The notes beneath the pieces are model-generated. The model was not told the DNA's origin. It ran no database searches and saw nothing but the letters and a program-made list of their open reading frames with translations. Positions 11,726 through 23,115 of a stretch of DNA of 64,000 bases are shown piece by piece (positions within the stretch are counted from its first letter, which is position 1; the number at the start of each line of letters is the position of its first letter). This stretch comes from Casuarius casuarius (lineage: Eukaryota; Chordata; Aves; Casuariiformes; Casuariidae). Both the position numbers and the translations under genes were made by a program. The stretch lies in assembly GCA_003342895.1 (NCBI GenBank), contig PTFA01000159.1, positions 1,535,233-1,599,232 of the forward strand. The letters are read 5' to 3'.

Positions 11726-13149
11726 GGTTATGTTGCAAGAATAACTGGGCTGAACTTATTTTTCCAGTTTTAGAGCTATTTGGCTTGTTCATTGGCTACA
11801 GATAAAACTGCAGAGTTGAGTGAAATGTTGCCTTAAGTTTTCCGTTCACTGTGGTATATGCACATTACAGTCTTTTCTGACAGATAATAGTCGTTCACAA
11901 ATCACTAAAGTTAAGCTTTCCTGTATTATCTCTAAAAAGTGTCACTGGCTTCTTCACATTAGTGAATACTTGTGATGAGGCTTTTTAATGCTTTTAACAG
12001 AACATTGATTAAAAAAAATTTTTTTTAGTTGTAAACAATTATCACAACTTAGGGCTAATATCATAAAACTGTGTTATGCTTAAAGTGTATATATGAGAGT
12101 TTTGGCATTGTTCTGTGGGACAAAATCTTGAAACTCCGTGTGTGCCTTAATCTGTGGGCTGTATTCTGGGGGTTTCCGCTGGAAGAAGGCAACGCATTGC
12201 TCTGAGCCCCAGACCTACTGTGTCTGCAGGAACTTGATGGCAATGGCTTGGGTGTGGTGTGTTGTTGGTTTTTTGTTTTTTTGTTTTTTTGTTTTTTTCC
12301 CCTCAGTAATAGTTGATGATGGTCTGCTTAGGTGTGAATCGGTAGCATTGCTCTTTGTCTGCTGTCAACCATCTGCAGTACAAAATGCGGATGTTTACTC
12401 CATGACAAGGGAGGTAAACCTCCCCTGAACTCTGTCACCCTGTCCTTTAATCATGTCTTCTACTCTCTTTTCCTCAGTTTGTGTCATGCAACTTCACCGG
12501 CTATTCTGTACTTCTGTAATCACAGAGGTGGGTCCTGGATTTGCTTCATTGCCCCAAAACATAGAAGCTCTCCAGGCTGGTGATAAATGTCCTTTCATTC
12601 AGCTGGAAGAAAAACAATGAATGAAATAGCTGTTGTAACTGTGTCAGGATTCTCGCTTTATCTGTGTTGTATCAGAAGTGTTGCTCTCTAATTACCATAT
12701 TAATCTTTGCTATTGCCTGACACAGGTATAATATCAGGAATAGTGGTACATCGACAAGCTTATTAGTTTTGACCCTCAGAGGCGTTAGCCACAAACACTT
12801 TTGGTTTACTGGCAAATGTAATTGGTTCCCTGTAGCCCTTCCTTTTTTTCCACTGAAAATGTTTGAGATTCGTGCTGTATTTTTCCTATAACGTACAGTA
12901 ATGTTAAAAATCTAGACTGTGAAATGGCCTTGCCTGAATCATGTTCTCCCACACATGTACTACTCATACAGTGATTATCAAAAACATTCCTAGCATTGTT
13001 AGTATTTTTTGAAATGTTGTGGGATTATAAACAAGACTGACTTCTGCATGTGAATTTTGCACATGTATATCCATGTTTTGGAAAGCTTTCTGGCTTGGAG
13101 TGTTTTTTAATTGCTTCTCGAGTGTTAGCTTGCAAGAGAGTTTCTAATG
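11726..13149. other. Noncoding stretch with (GT7)n low-complexity tract
   Basis: The stretch is AT-rich. The only clear structure is a G-interrupted poly-T tract at about 12268-12299. Open frames reach 96 codons (12138-12428, plus) but run through this tract and are not credible genes. Confidence 0.55.
12268..12299 (+). repeat. G-interrupted poly-T low-complexity tract
   Basis: About four runs of six to eight T separated by single G, ending in cccc. This is ordinary simple sequence. In plus-strand orientation it is followed by cctcag, so it could act as a polypyrimidine tract, but no exon follows that I can support. Confidence 0.85.
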
Positions 13150-13300
13150 ACAGGCAAATGACTTGCCTGTGGTGAGCCGGAGGATGTAGAGGAAGCCGGA
13201 TGTATTCCTGGAACCACAAACGCCTCTTGCAGCAGGTGGAGAAGGCAGCGGAGCCACTCCGCGGTGGGGCTTACTGGTTCTGAGTGGCGCTAAATTATGG
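13150..13300. other. Small CpG-enriched patch
   Basis: About eight CpG in 150 bases (gagccggaggatg, agccggatg, ccactccgcggtgg, gtggcgc). It is weaker than the island at 18310-18580. No gene or repeat is recognised. Confidence 0.4.
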
Positions 13301-16300
13301 TTTCAAAGGGAAGAAAAGAGAGAAGAGCTGACACTCGTCCCCTCAGCCCTACTGGAGAGGGGACAGCAGTGTTTTGGCACTTAAGACATAAAATCAGCCC
13401 ACTTGATTTTTAGGAAGTTAATTTTTCTTTTTTTTCCTGCTATCAGTCTGCTGGTTCTTTTGTTACAAATGTTTAGAGGGGAAGGCTAACAGCTTTGTGC
13501 TCTTCTCCAAGTCCAACCGTACGCACCTATATTGGAAAAATAATGTTGGGCAAACCTTGCCCTTGTAGATGCATTTTGCAAATTGAGGGCTACCCATTTA
13601 ATGGTCAGGTGTGCTAACATCTGTGCTTTTGTTCACTGCCAGACATTAGAAATGAAGGAGAAAGATCAGTGATCTGGTTTAGGTAGCAGCATTGTGTACG
13701 GTAGAAAATGATGTTTTTCCAGTCTGGAGAAGGAGAGAGAGATTAGCACTGGATAAAATAAATAACTTACCCAAAGAATCCTCATTCATTATAATTAAAA
13801 ATCTTTAGGTGGAATCAAATGCATATAAATGGCAACTTTAATCTGGAAAATTCTTAAATTTGGGATAGCACTTACAAGTGAAGGTGAAGGGACTGTTTCC
13901 TCAGCAATGCTAATGGATTGCTGCTGATCGCAGGGGGACTGGGAGGAACCTGGATTCAAACTCTTTCCCCATGTTGTTTAGATTGGGAGCTAATCCAGAC
14001 TCCTACATTGTAGCTTGAGGACTTTAAATGTTAGCTTTTGACTTGTCTTGCTGAGTCAATATTTGTTGCTTTCTGTATTTCTAAAACTGTAAAATTTCTG
14101 TTTTTATTGTGCATAAAAAAGGAAGTAGTCTTCAAAACTTTCTCTTTTATTTAGTGTTTGTGGAAGAAATGGGTTTCTAGCCAATGACAGTGAAAATGAA
14201 TTTTCTATATATTGATGACAAAAAGGTGCTAGTTCTTGTGTAGTCACTTTGACAATTCCTAGTTGCTGCTGCTTACCTAACTGGTGATGTTGTTGCTGAA
14301 CTCAGGATCCACAAAGTAAAAACTTCTCTTCTGGAAGTTGGCTGAAACATTTTAAGTAGAACTTCAGTATTTACTTTTTTTATTTGGTTAAAATAAAGGA
14401 GCAGTCCTCGCTGTTGTTTCCAGAATTGCTTACAGGTGCAGGAGGCAAAGAACTTGGAGAAGGTTGCAATAGCTGCACAATGTCGGGGACCTATTAGAAG
14501 AAAAATATGACAGTGCACCAGTTTTTAACATGAAATACGGTGTATTCACACTTCCTGGAGCCTACTGTACATTTCCAAAGGCCAAAACCTTTTTTAAAAT
14601 CCCTTAATACCACTGAATTTATCGTGTCTTTTTAGCACAATTGAATGTGTCTGGAGATGTGGATGAGGGATGTGAAGATAAAGCACTGTGGTGGTGGAGA
14701 AGACAGGACAATTAGATGAAACATTCTCTTGTACATTGTAGTTGGTATTTTCACTAGCAGTAAAAGTGGTTTATGCATTTTTATGACCAACTTCAGGCAC
14801 CTGAAATATTTTAAATCTGGATCCCATTTCATATTTCCTTGATTTGTTAAAGACCCTGGGAAAACATAGGCAACATAAAATTATTCTCTATCAATCATTT
14901 GTTATAAAACTTCAAAAAGATTTAGTGATTCCAACCAAAATTAAACTATTAGAAGCCATTAGTACATGTGTGACAGAAATGTTTTTAAAAGGCTTTTTAG
15001 TAGTTAAAGATCAAATAATCTTTTAAAAGCCAGCTGCAACTCCCCATTTTATTTCCTGTTCATAATGAATTCCTGCTGTAAGTACTTTAAGGCTCTAAAA
15101 TTAGATAGAGAGCTAAGTTGTTGGGTTTTGTTTCTGTTGGCTATAATGCAATTAAGAGGAAATTTGTGATGGCATTAGTGTAATGGAGAAAAGTCACATT
15201 ACTGTTTATGCAGACCATTCTGCCAGTATGTCACTTTACCCTCACCTCAAACCTTCAGAGCCATAGAAAATAAGTAAGTATGGGTTCCAACTGCAGAGTC
15301 CTTTAATGACCAGTATTAAATCTGATATATTCTTGATAACTCAAAAATACTCTTTTGATGGAGAATATGCCAAAGATTCATTGTATTTTTTTCTATTTTT
15401 CAAGATACTCCTAGTTCACTGTGTATTTGGTGCATAATAGAAACATTCAGAGCCTTTGCATGTGTCAGCCTTTTGAGTTTTTGATTAATGTAAACATTTC
15501 TATTTCTGATTGTGTACCTGCCACATATCCCTTTTTGTTGCATCATAAATAATAAATGGATTGTATTCTAGGATTAGAGCTAGATAATCCAGAAATTTAC
15601 CTGGCCAACATCCAGCTCCCTAATTTAAGACACACGTTGTAGGTTTAAATGGAAATAGCAAGCCACAAAAGTTTCTTCAGTATTGTATCACTGCCCTGTT
15701 CACTTCTTTTGAAAGAGAAAATTAAATCTTAAAGCTACTACATTTTTTTTTATTATAAAATTGGGCTTTCTTGTTAGTGTAAGCATTGGAGAGAAACCAT
15801 ATATGAACAACAGACCCAGACAGGAGAAGTTGTTTAATGCCCTCCGCCCCCCCTCCCCCCGCAGATTCATATATTTGTTCTACTTTCTGTTTTTGCTCAG
15901 GTGAAGTGCAATAGAAGCTGCTAATTCGACTTTCGACAGTGCTAGGTAAAATAAATTTAGAAAAAATAGCTTATGTGTCAAAAGCAGATATCTGAAGTTC
16001 TCTATATTGGCATAAAATTGGCATTTTAAAAATTTAGATTCATTTTATATCCTTCTGATATTGGTGCCTCTTGGTTACATCTTCAACCTTTTCTGCAAGG
16101 TCATGAACACTAGGAGTTTATTTATAAAAATAAAATGCAAGATGTTGGTATTTCTTAAGAAATGCAGCAAAAGTCACTCATTCTGATAGTGGAAACAAAA
16201 CTGTTTGCGGCAAAACTGTAGGGAGAGAAAGAAGCAGTGAAAATATACCTAACCACCATCCAGACAAGAAACTTGGCAGAAAAGGGCTTGTCACTGGGGA

Positions 16301-16559
16301 AGTGGTTCCCCTCCGAAGGGCAGTTCTGAAACAAGATTTCCATCTCCTGCATAGCTTTGAGGGCCACTCACTAGTCCAACAAAGTCTAGGGTAAAATGGT
16401 ACTGAGCTTCAAGTTTAACTGCAGCTTTTCTGTGAATATACAAATCCAGAGTGTTAGTTGGGATACCCTTTTAGACTATACCCGTCTCGATATATGCATT
16501 AATGCTTCAATTGTGCATCAGACTGATATATTCCTTTTAAAAGCCATCCTGTGATTCTC
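13301..16559. other. Long AT-rich noncoding stretch, no gene seen
   Basis: More than 3 kb with frames of at most 81 codons, none with a domain. There is a C-rich run with few interruptions at about 15841-15861 and several T and A runs. I see no LINE signature or RNA gene. Confidence 0.6.
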
Positions 16560-16990
16560 ATTGAAAAGGATAAATGGCATTTTAATTTACACCTATGGCT
16601 TCCATATTTAAAACAAACATTCCTGAGGAAAGGGTGTCAGACTTAATTGCTGGAAAATTTTTAACTGCTTTGTATATAACAATTAATATGTTGGGTAACA
16701 ATTTCTATTATTTTCACGAGGTCCATTCAGTTTAATTATAATTTACCACTCAAGTATACCATTCTCTTCATGCTAATTTTCAAATTATTCTTGCTTTTGC
16801 TCTATTAGCTATTTATGACTCGTAGAAAGTACATTTAATTAATACCTCTGCACATTGCTACAACTAAACATTAATCAGATTTGATTTTTAGAGTAATATG
16901 CTACCAGTCGTCTTAATCTTTTGAGTTACAACCTGATAAAAATCTTATTACCCTAGTTATAAAGTTCTTAATGGGGAAGGAATTTCCATT
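16560..16990. promoter_or_regulatory. Candidate conserved noncoding block rich in homeodomain-like cores
   Basis: A largely unique, repeat-free AT-rich block carries many TAAT/ATTA cores: cttaattgc, caattaat, tttaattata, gctaatttt, ctattagc, atttaattaatacc and cattaatcag. These lie among mixed-composition words rather than simple repeats. That texture is typical of vertebrate developmental enhancers. AT-rich DNA also produces TAAT cores by chance, so this is an inference that only cross-species alignment can test. Confidence 0.3.
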
Positions 16991-18309
16991 TAATGTGTTT
17001 AATACATAGTGGTGACTCTTACAAAAAAATTTACACTCTTTCTACCTCTCTGCATAGACAGATCGGTTAGTTAATCAGAAACAATAGTGACAAAAAGTAA
17101 ACTGGCCTCCAGCTGAGTTGGAGAGAAGTTTAAAAACGTTCAGTCACGACCCCATGGGAATGATCTAAACTAAGCACTGGATGATGTTTTGTATTAGCGT
17201 GGGGATGACGATGTTTAGTCAACTTATTTCCTTCTTCTTTTCAGTTTAGAGCATTAAGCAATACAACTCAAGAACTTTCAAAATCCACCTTAATGTTCAG
17301 TTTCCTCCATGGACCGTTTCACGCTGTTGGTATAACCAGTCCTCCCTCTTTTTGTCTTTTTTGCTAAGGGTTGGTTGAGGAAAAATCCATGCTGAATCCC
17401 AGCGTGTCTGAACGCACAGGTAACTGACCTGCTGCCCAGTGCTGCAGGCTTGTGCTGCTGCCCGAGCTGTGGCGCTGCGTGCCGCTTGGCTCTTTGTCAG
17501 TGCTCCCCCCGCCCCGCCGACAAATCCTAGACCTAGAGAAAGGATGCTGATAAGTCAAGGGATATATGACAAGTAGTGGACAGGTGGGGAATTAACTTTA
17601 TCACATCCCTGAAACTTCTCTCTGACTCTATTAACTTGCTTTCAGCAGTGAAGAATCCTTTTCAAATCCGAGGAGGTTCAGAGTAACAAGATGGAGCTGC
17701 TTCTGTGTCGTGAGGTTAACTCTCCTGGACTGTACGCAGCTTAGAGGGCCTTCGTGTGGGTTTTTTTTATTTTTATTTTTTTTCTTCTCTCTGAGAGCTA
17801 GACCCCATCTCTCCATTCAATAAAAAAGCAAAAGGCACCTGATCTAGACAAGGACAGAGCACAGAAGATAGATAACCTGTTAGAGCTGGGGACGTTCCAA
17901 CTTTATTCTGATTCTTAACAGGTTTAATTAACACTATACTTCGTAGTTAAAACTTATTCCACTGCTAGAGCTAGTTTTTTTTTTTAATACCAGCTCTGGC
18001 ATTTCTACCCTATACTACAAGTTTGCAAGGGAGATAATCTCATTTGCACTTTGTAACAGAATTATTTTAATAAAACAAATTGGCAGGTATTTTTCCAAAA
18101 TTGAAAATGCGAGTGTCTTGCTCAGACTGAACATAAGGAGCAGCCAATTTAAAGGATGGGTCATATCTTGTCCTTGTTCTGCTTGTGCAGAAAGCATGAA
18201 CTTTCTTCACTCTTTGAATATTCCTGAGTCAAGAGGAATTGGTAAGGTCAGCTATTCGTAGGGTGCAAAAGGAGAGTTTGAGAGCTCTGTAGCGACAGTC
18301 TGTATGCAC
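16991..18309. other. Noncoding stretch upstream of CpG island
   Basis: A small G+C-rich patch at about 17395-17530 carries several CpG (gcgtgtctgaacgcacag, ctgtggcgctgcgtgccg, ccccgccgac). The sequence gaacgcacag followed by gtaact resembles a splice donor. A T-rich run lies at 17760-17790. No exon or gene can be supported. Confidence 0.45.
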
Positions 18310-18580
18310 TGGAGCGCTGCTCCATCAGGGTTTTGGCTGCCGTTGCAAAGCTGTACTTGGAGAGAGGCGAGTGAGTGAAGGAAGCAGTGGATCCGGAGCA
18401 GCTGAATGTGAACCCCGGCTGCTCCTCCGCGGGAGGCGCAGGGCTGCTCCGAGGGCTGGCACTTGTGAGCCGAGCAGCGTGATTCTGCCCCGTCTCTCGC
18501 AGGGAGCCGCGTCGTGTGCGTTCAACAATGTTAAACGCGTTGTGGATCCTAGCGCGCGACCCGGCCGGCCGTACGCTGGA
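18310..18580. promoter_or_regulatory. Strongest CpG island of the window, candidate promoter/first exon
   Basis: I count about 26 CpG in roughly 270 bases, concentrated between 18400 and 18576 (for example cctccgcgggaggcgc, gccgcgtcgtgtgcg, agcgcgcgacccggccgg). A donor-like ggcga followed by gtgagt (GT at about 18370) sits inside the plus strand. The first downstream ATG opens a 55-codon frame at 18528-18695. No TATA box or initiator can be assigned with confidence. It may be the promoter of a gene or long noncoding RNA whose other exons I cannot recognise, a distal unmethylated regulatory site, or a CpG-rich repeat. It is not a LINE fragment. Confidence 0.55.
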
Positions 18581-18695
18581 ACCAAAGCAGGCTAGAAAAG
18601 AGCTGTATTTGGGAAATTACTGCTCATTCACATTGCTCACTGTTCTGGTCTTTGGAAGTGTACCAGTGTTACTACAAACATCGCACAGTCTGTGA
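18528..18695 (+). other. 55-codon ORF leaving CpG island (unproven)
   Basis: An ATG at 18528, the first after an in-frame stop at 18480-18482, opens 55 codons ending in TGA at 18693-18695. The predicted peptide starts MLNALWILARDPAGRTLEP, has a basic middle, then a hydrophobic stretch at about residues 34-50 that could be a weak membrane segment. I know no homologue. It starts within the CpG peak and runs out of it, as a first coding exon or an upstream ORF might, but its short length makes chance likely. Confidence 0.15.
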
Positions 18696-19766
18696 ATTGG
18701 AAGAAATACCCAAACACATCTTCTTGAAATGTCCCCATAAGCTGTAGATTTCCTTGAAGTCTGTAGGGAGGATACTGAATACCTATTACACTGTTGTTGG
18801 GAACACATGGGATATTTTAAAAGGGGGAGGAAAAAAAGAAAGGGAAGAAATCCTTATTGCTGTCTTCTATCATACTTGTAAGTTATTGCCATTGTCATTT
18901 GTTCTGCTTTTTCCCTTTAAATATTACATACTGGGGACTAACGCTTCTAAGAGGTAGCTATCAACAGTTCCCCGCTGGTACATTTCTGTAGTAGTACTTG
19001 TGGTTATTTGCTTATTTTTTGTCAAAGTTCAGTGTCTCTTTATTATTTTATTCTTCAGTTACTATATCATTCATGATTATATCCATGCTGTGCTTGCCAT
19101 CAAACCTCTACTAAACCTATTTATAAAGAGGTTTTTTTGGTGTCCTCCTCCACCTCCCCAAGACCTTAATGAAGGCTAAATGGCTGCTGAGATCAAGAGT
19201 TTCTACTGCAGAGTCAGAGGCAAGTGTAAGAACATTTTAAGAGGAGGAAAATGAATTTTATCTTTTGAGTGCTATTTGGTTTAAGAGGGTATGATATAAT
19301 TCAGAAATCAAAGACAAATAATCCAAACCAGTGATTTGGCCTATACCTTCAAAGACAAAGCTCTGAAGTAACTCCCCTCCAGGTCTCTCTCCCTGCCACC
19401 CCCGGAGCTATATTTTCTAATGTGGACATTTACTGATTATTTCAAATAACAATGGTAGAGGGTGAGGCTTTCAAGAAGTTTAAGTAGAACTTTAACATTG
19501 CATTCAGCTGTTGTTCCTCTGTAGCAAATATGATGCAGACTCATGCACTGTTAAGAAGATCCAATACACTGATAGTAGAGAAGGGAAACTTCTTTTTAGA
19601 AAGAGTGGAGTATACATCTTGATATGGATGCTTAAGCATTATATCTTGAATTTTGGGGTGTTCTCTTAGGAAAAGCATTCAGCATCTGATATCAACCCAA
19701 ACAGGAAACAAGAACTTGGATCTTTTATTTTTAATGGAAGCTTCTTTCTTAGGCAGTTCCTAAATT

Positions 19767-19776
19767 GGGGGGGGGG
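19767..19776. repeat. Poly-G run (10)
   Basis: Ten consecutive G. Simple sequence liable to slippage. Confidence 0.95.
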
Positions 19777-20446
19777 AAGCATTGTTGTGCTTTTCTATCT
19801 CAGTATACAGTTTTATTGACCTCATCAGCTTTGCTTGTGTGTTTTTCTTTTTTCAATTCGACCAAGCTACTACCAAAAAAAAGATGTACCAAACATCCTT
19901 GTAAAGAAAATGAATATGTGCTGCAAAGTTATTTTCTGTGCTTGTGTTTATCAGAAAATGTGAGCTACCTGGAGAACCGAGGAATCCTCAGTTCTTGAAA
20001 AAGCAGTGCACTTGCTAAATTTTCTTAAACTCCTGAACAATTCCATGATAACTTTTAGCAATATTTTTAGTCAGCAAGTACTAGAAACTTGTATTTTTGA
20101 TTTGCTGAAAAAGCTGATGGTCTTTTGAAGAACTCTGTGAAAGGTACTTGTAATGAAAATAAAACTTGCAGAACATTAAAGCAAAATATTAGTGCCAGAA
20201 ATAATTATGTGCTTCTTACTAGGGAGGGATTTTTGTCTCTTCCTACTGTTGTGTGATTTTTAGAGCGACTACTCCAGTGTAGCCATAAAGAGGAAACCAA
20301 TGTTACTCTTCTCATTGTACACTTATTTTCCTCAAAGATCTGCCCTAAAACAAGATTTGTTCTTGCAAGGTAAATGCTTAGCTTTGCTTCCAAGTTGTGA
20401 GAGGTCACACTGACTTCGTTTAGGCAATGTGTAAAACTAAGAATGT

Positions 20447-20484
20447 GGTTTTTTGTTTTGTTTTGTTTGTTTTGGTTTTTTTTG
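20447..20484 (+). repeat. T-rich (GTTTT)n tract
   Basis: A run of three to eight T units separated by one or two G, followed by gcagga. Low-complexity DNA that mimics a polypyrimidine tract and acceptor. Confidence 0.8.
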
Positions 20485-21869
20485 CAGGATCAGAGCTTGA
20501 ACTACTGTACCTCCCATTTACTTGTGGTGTGTGTTTGTACACAATACTTTGCAGAGCTATATGGACTCATAAATCTTCCTAGCAGTAGACCTCAGATGTA
20601 AGAAACTAATACATAGGAAGAATATTTTTGTCCAGCAGATGTTAATGCAAAGTACGACAACAGATGTGTTGTTACCTGAAGCAGAAATGTTAACCTCTCC
20701 AGATGAAGTCAGTAAAAGTTTTATTATTCATTTAAATATCTGTAGGGTAGCAACCTGCATTTTTATACTATTTTAAATTAATTTCTGGAAATAAACCTAC
20801 CCTTGTGTGTCTGCCTCAGAGTTCTGAGCCCTGGGCAGGACGTGGGGCTGGGCAGAAGGTGACCGCTACAGTGTATCTTGATAACGATGGCATTTCTCTC
20901 TCAACCTAGATTACAAAAAAGGTTCTACCTGGGATAGTAAATGAAAAAGATGAAATAGTGTAATGCTTGCTTATGCCTCTAGCAATAAGGCTTTTTTTTT
21001 TTTCCCCTCCTTATTTTCTAGTTTGAGGCAGCTGATACCTTGTATGGGAATGGTCATTCGCTACTGTGGTAGTTTGAAAGGCACTTTATGGCTGTTGGAG
21101 GCTTTTAATTTGGAAAACAAACTCTGTTTCCATTGCAAAGGAAACAGGTTTATGTAATCATGGTACCTGTCTATCAGAACCAATGCCAGTTTCCTCCAAC
21201 AGTATTTGAACCTGGTTTTAGACAAATTTGAAAGATGGCTAAAGTACCAAAGGTTCTTGCTGCCTTTTTTTTTTTTTAAATGAAAATCAGCAGCTTAGTA
21301 ATGGAGGGAGACCTGTTAATCTCCTACTAGGAGAAAGGTAAGGAAAACTCAGATATTATCCATACTGTTTGGCAGTAGCTGAGCAGTCTATCAGGATTTG
21401 CACATTTTGGCCAGCTGATCAGCACATGCATAACTTCAACCTAGGGAAGACATTTGCTGTCGTTTATTGACATGGCAGAAGGTAAGAAGAAAATTAAATG
21501 TTCTGAGAGGCTGCTGGGGTCCTGAGAGGAACCTATTGACACAGGAAAGAAAGAGGGGCATCAAAGACAAACCAGTAAGAAAATAACTTCATTATGCTTA
21601 CAGAATGATCTGTTGAAGTTTCCTGTGAAATAGAAATCCGGAGCCGAGACAGGCTCTCCTTGTTTTCTTCTTTTTAGCATGGCAGAATTTTTGATTTTGT
21701 GCTAGTCAGGACACCGAATGTTCTTCTGATAAAGCAGCACTCTTGGAGGAGCAGAAATCCCACAGCACGTTTGGCACTGACATGTTATTTTATGTGTATC
21801 TTTTTTGAGGCTTAACAACAATTGTAAGCTACCTTATTACATGAATTCAGCTGCATAAAACAGTTCTAA

Positions 21870-22100
21870 CCTGTCAGCTAGGCTGCATCATGTTTTCTAA
21901 TTTCCATTGGAGACAACATGCAGCCCAGCTTGTACCAAGCCAGCAGCTAATTGTGAAAATTGGCTTCCAAATGAGCTAACACAACTATCACTGTAATATG
22001 TGCCAACTGAATAAAGAAGCATCAGGAAATCTAAAGCCAGGCTTCCAAAGTTTTTTGCATTGAACTTAGTAGTAGCAGCTGTCATTTGAACGAACAATTA
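21870..22100. promoter_or_regulatory. Candidate conserved noncoding block
   Basis: Complex, non-repetitive sequence with balanced words (for example ccagcagctaattgtgaaaa and ccaaatgagctaacacaact) between simpler flanks. It contains TAATT cores and CAGCTA-type E-box-like half sites. A 66-codon minus-strand frame crosses it without a recognisable domain. The call rests on sequence texture only. Confidence 0.2.
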
Positions 22101-23034
22101 ATACAAGTTTGTTTTACCAGAAGGTAGGAATGACTTTGGTGCCAGGTCACTGCAGTGGTGGTTAAAATAGTCTTGACACTTCTTGGGTGTTCAGAGTAAC
22201 ATGGATAGACTTGAGATACATGAAGCTGAAAAAAGGTACTTTCAAAGAGGTTAAAATTACAGCATTCTGATTGGTTTCCTGGTCAAGACTATGCTAGCAG
22301 TAGGAATATTAATAATCTTGGAAGGCTGTATTGTACAGCGGGGGGGGGGGGGAATTAATGAGGCGGATTCAATATGATTTCAGGCAACTGACAAAACAGG
22401 TTTATAACTGCAGAAAGAATATTAGTTATGTATGTAGTTCTTGCACCTGAAAATAATAGTCCATCCGGTTCCCCAGTGTGGGGGTCCAGTAGAAAGTACT
22501 GCTATGACATACATTAATAGACTCTTAAGTATAGCAGAAAAGCTTCTATAATGTATTGTTTATTGATGCATATTTCTGTTGCTAAACCAAAATATTTATG
22601 GCAGTATGTAATGAGTGGATTATCATTCATAAAATATGCAGTCATAAAAATGAGGAATAGTTGGATTATTAGCAACATTCAGCAGTAGAGAGGCTGTCTC
22701 TTAATAGTTTCCTCTTTCTCTAGTCATTATCACTGCAGCTGTGAATTACAGTATTACATTTTGGTGGAGTCACTAGAAGAATTTGTCCAGATAATAATTA
22801 AAAAAAGAAATGAAATCATTTGTTTCTTCTTTCCCATACTCCCTAGTAATTATGTATTCCTTACAATTCTGACCAAGACACTCAGCATTTGCCCTGGAAT
22901 TTTTCACTCTAACAGAGAACACCTATAGTAATATTAAAAAGAAATTGACACTCACATAAATGAACTTATTTTGTAACCTTTAATTTTGTAGACCTAAACT
23001 CTTTTTATGCTTAATCATAAGTAAGCATCCCATA
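22101..23034. other. Noncoding stretch with poly-G run
   Basis: AT-rich unique sequence. The only discrete structure is a run of 13 G at 22340-22352. No gene or RNA is recognised. Confidence 0.6.
22340..22352. repeat. Poly-G run (13)
   Basis: Thirteen consecutive G within AT-rich DNA. The length is uncertain in any assembly. Confidence 0.95.
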
Positions 23035-23115
23035 TGTGCAGACTCACCGAAGTCAACCAATAGTGCCAGCGGGCTATTTGCGTGAGGATAGATTACTAGC
23101 CTAAGCATTCTTGAG
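23035..23115 (+). repeat. Degenerate old amniote repeat (GTGAGTAAGG-type)
   Basis: The phrase gcagactcaccgaagtcaac followed by ggctatttgcgtgaggatag and attactagcc parallels a known amniote repeat. That repeat reads 'GACTCACTGAAGTCAATGGGACTACTTGCGTGAGTAAAGATTACTCA'. The order of the three blocks is preserved. It is probably the same family as 7140-7262. Confidence 0.5.

Larger units (their letters stand above)
18696..21869. other. Long noncoding stretch, no gene seen
   Basis: Frames do not exceed 77 codons. There is a run of 10 G at 19767-19776 and a G-interrupted T tract at about 20447-20484. The latter ends in tttttttgcagga, a good splice-acceptor lookalike; the frame that follows is open for about 30 codons but is not recognisable. 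No repeats of known family are seen. Confidence 0.55.

Noticed and set aside
20447..20560. Polypyrimidine tract plus tttttttgcagga as a real splice acceptor
   Set aside because: The tract is simple GTTTT sequence. The following open frame is only about 30 codons and ends without a donor or a recognisable product.
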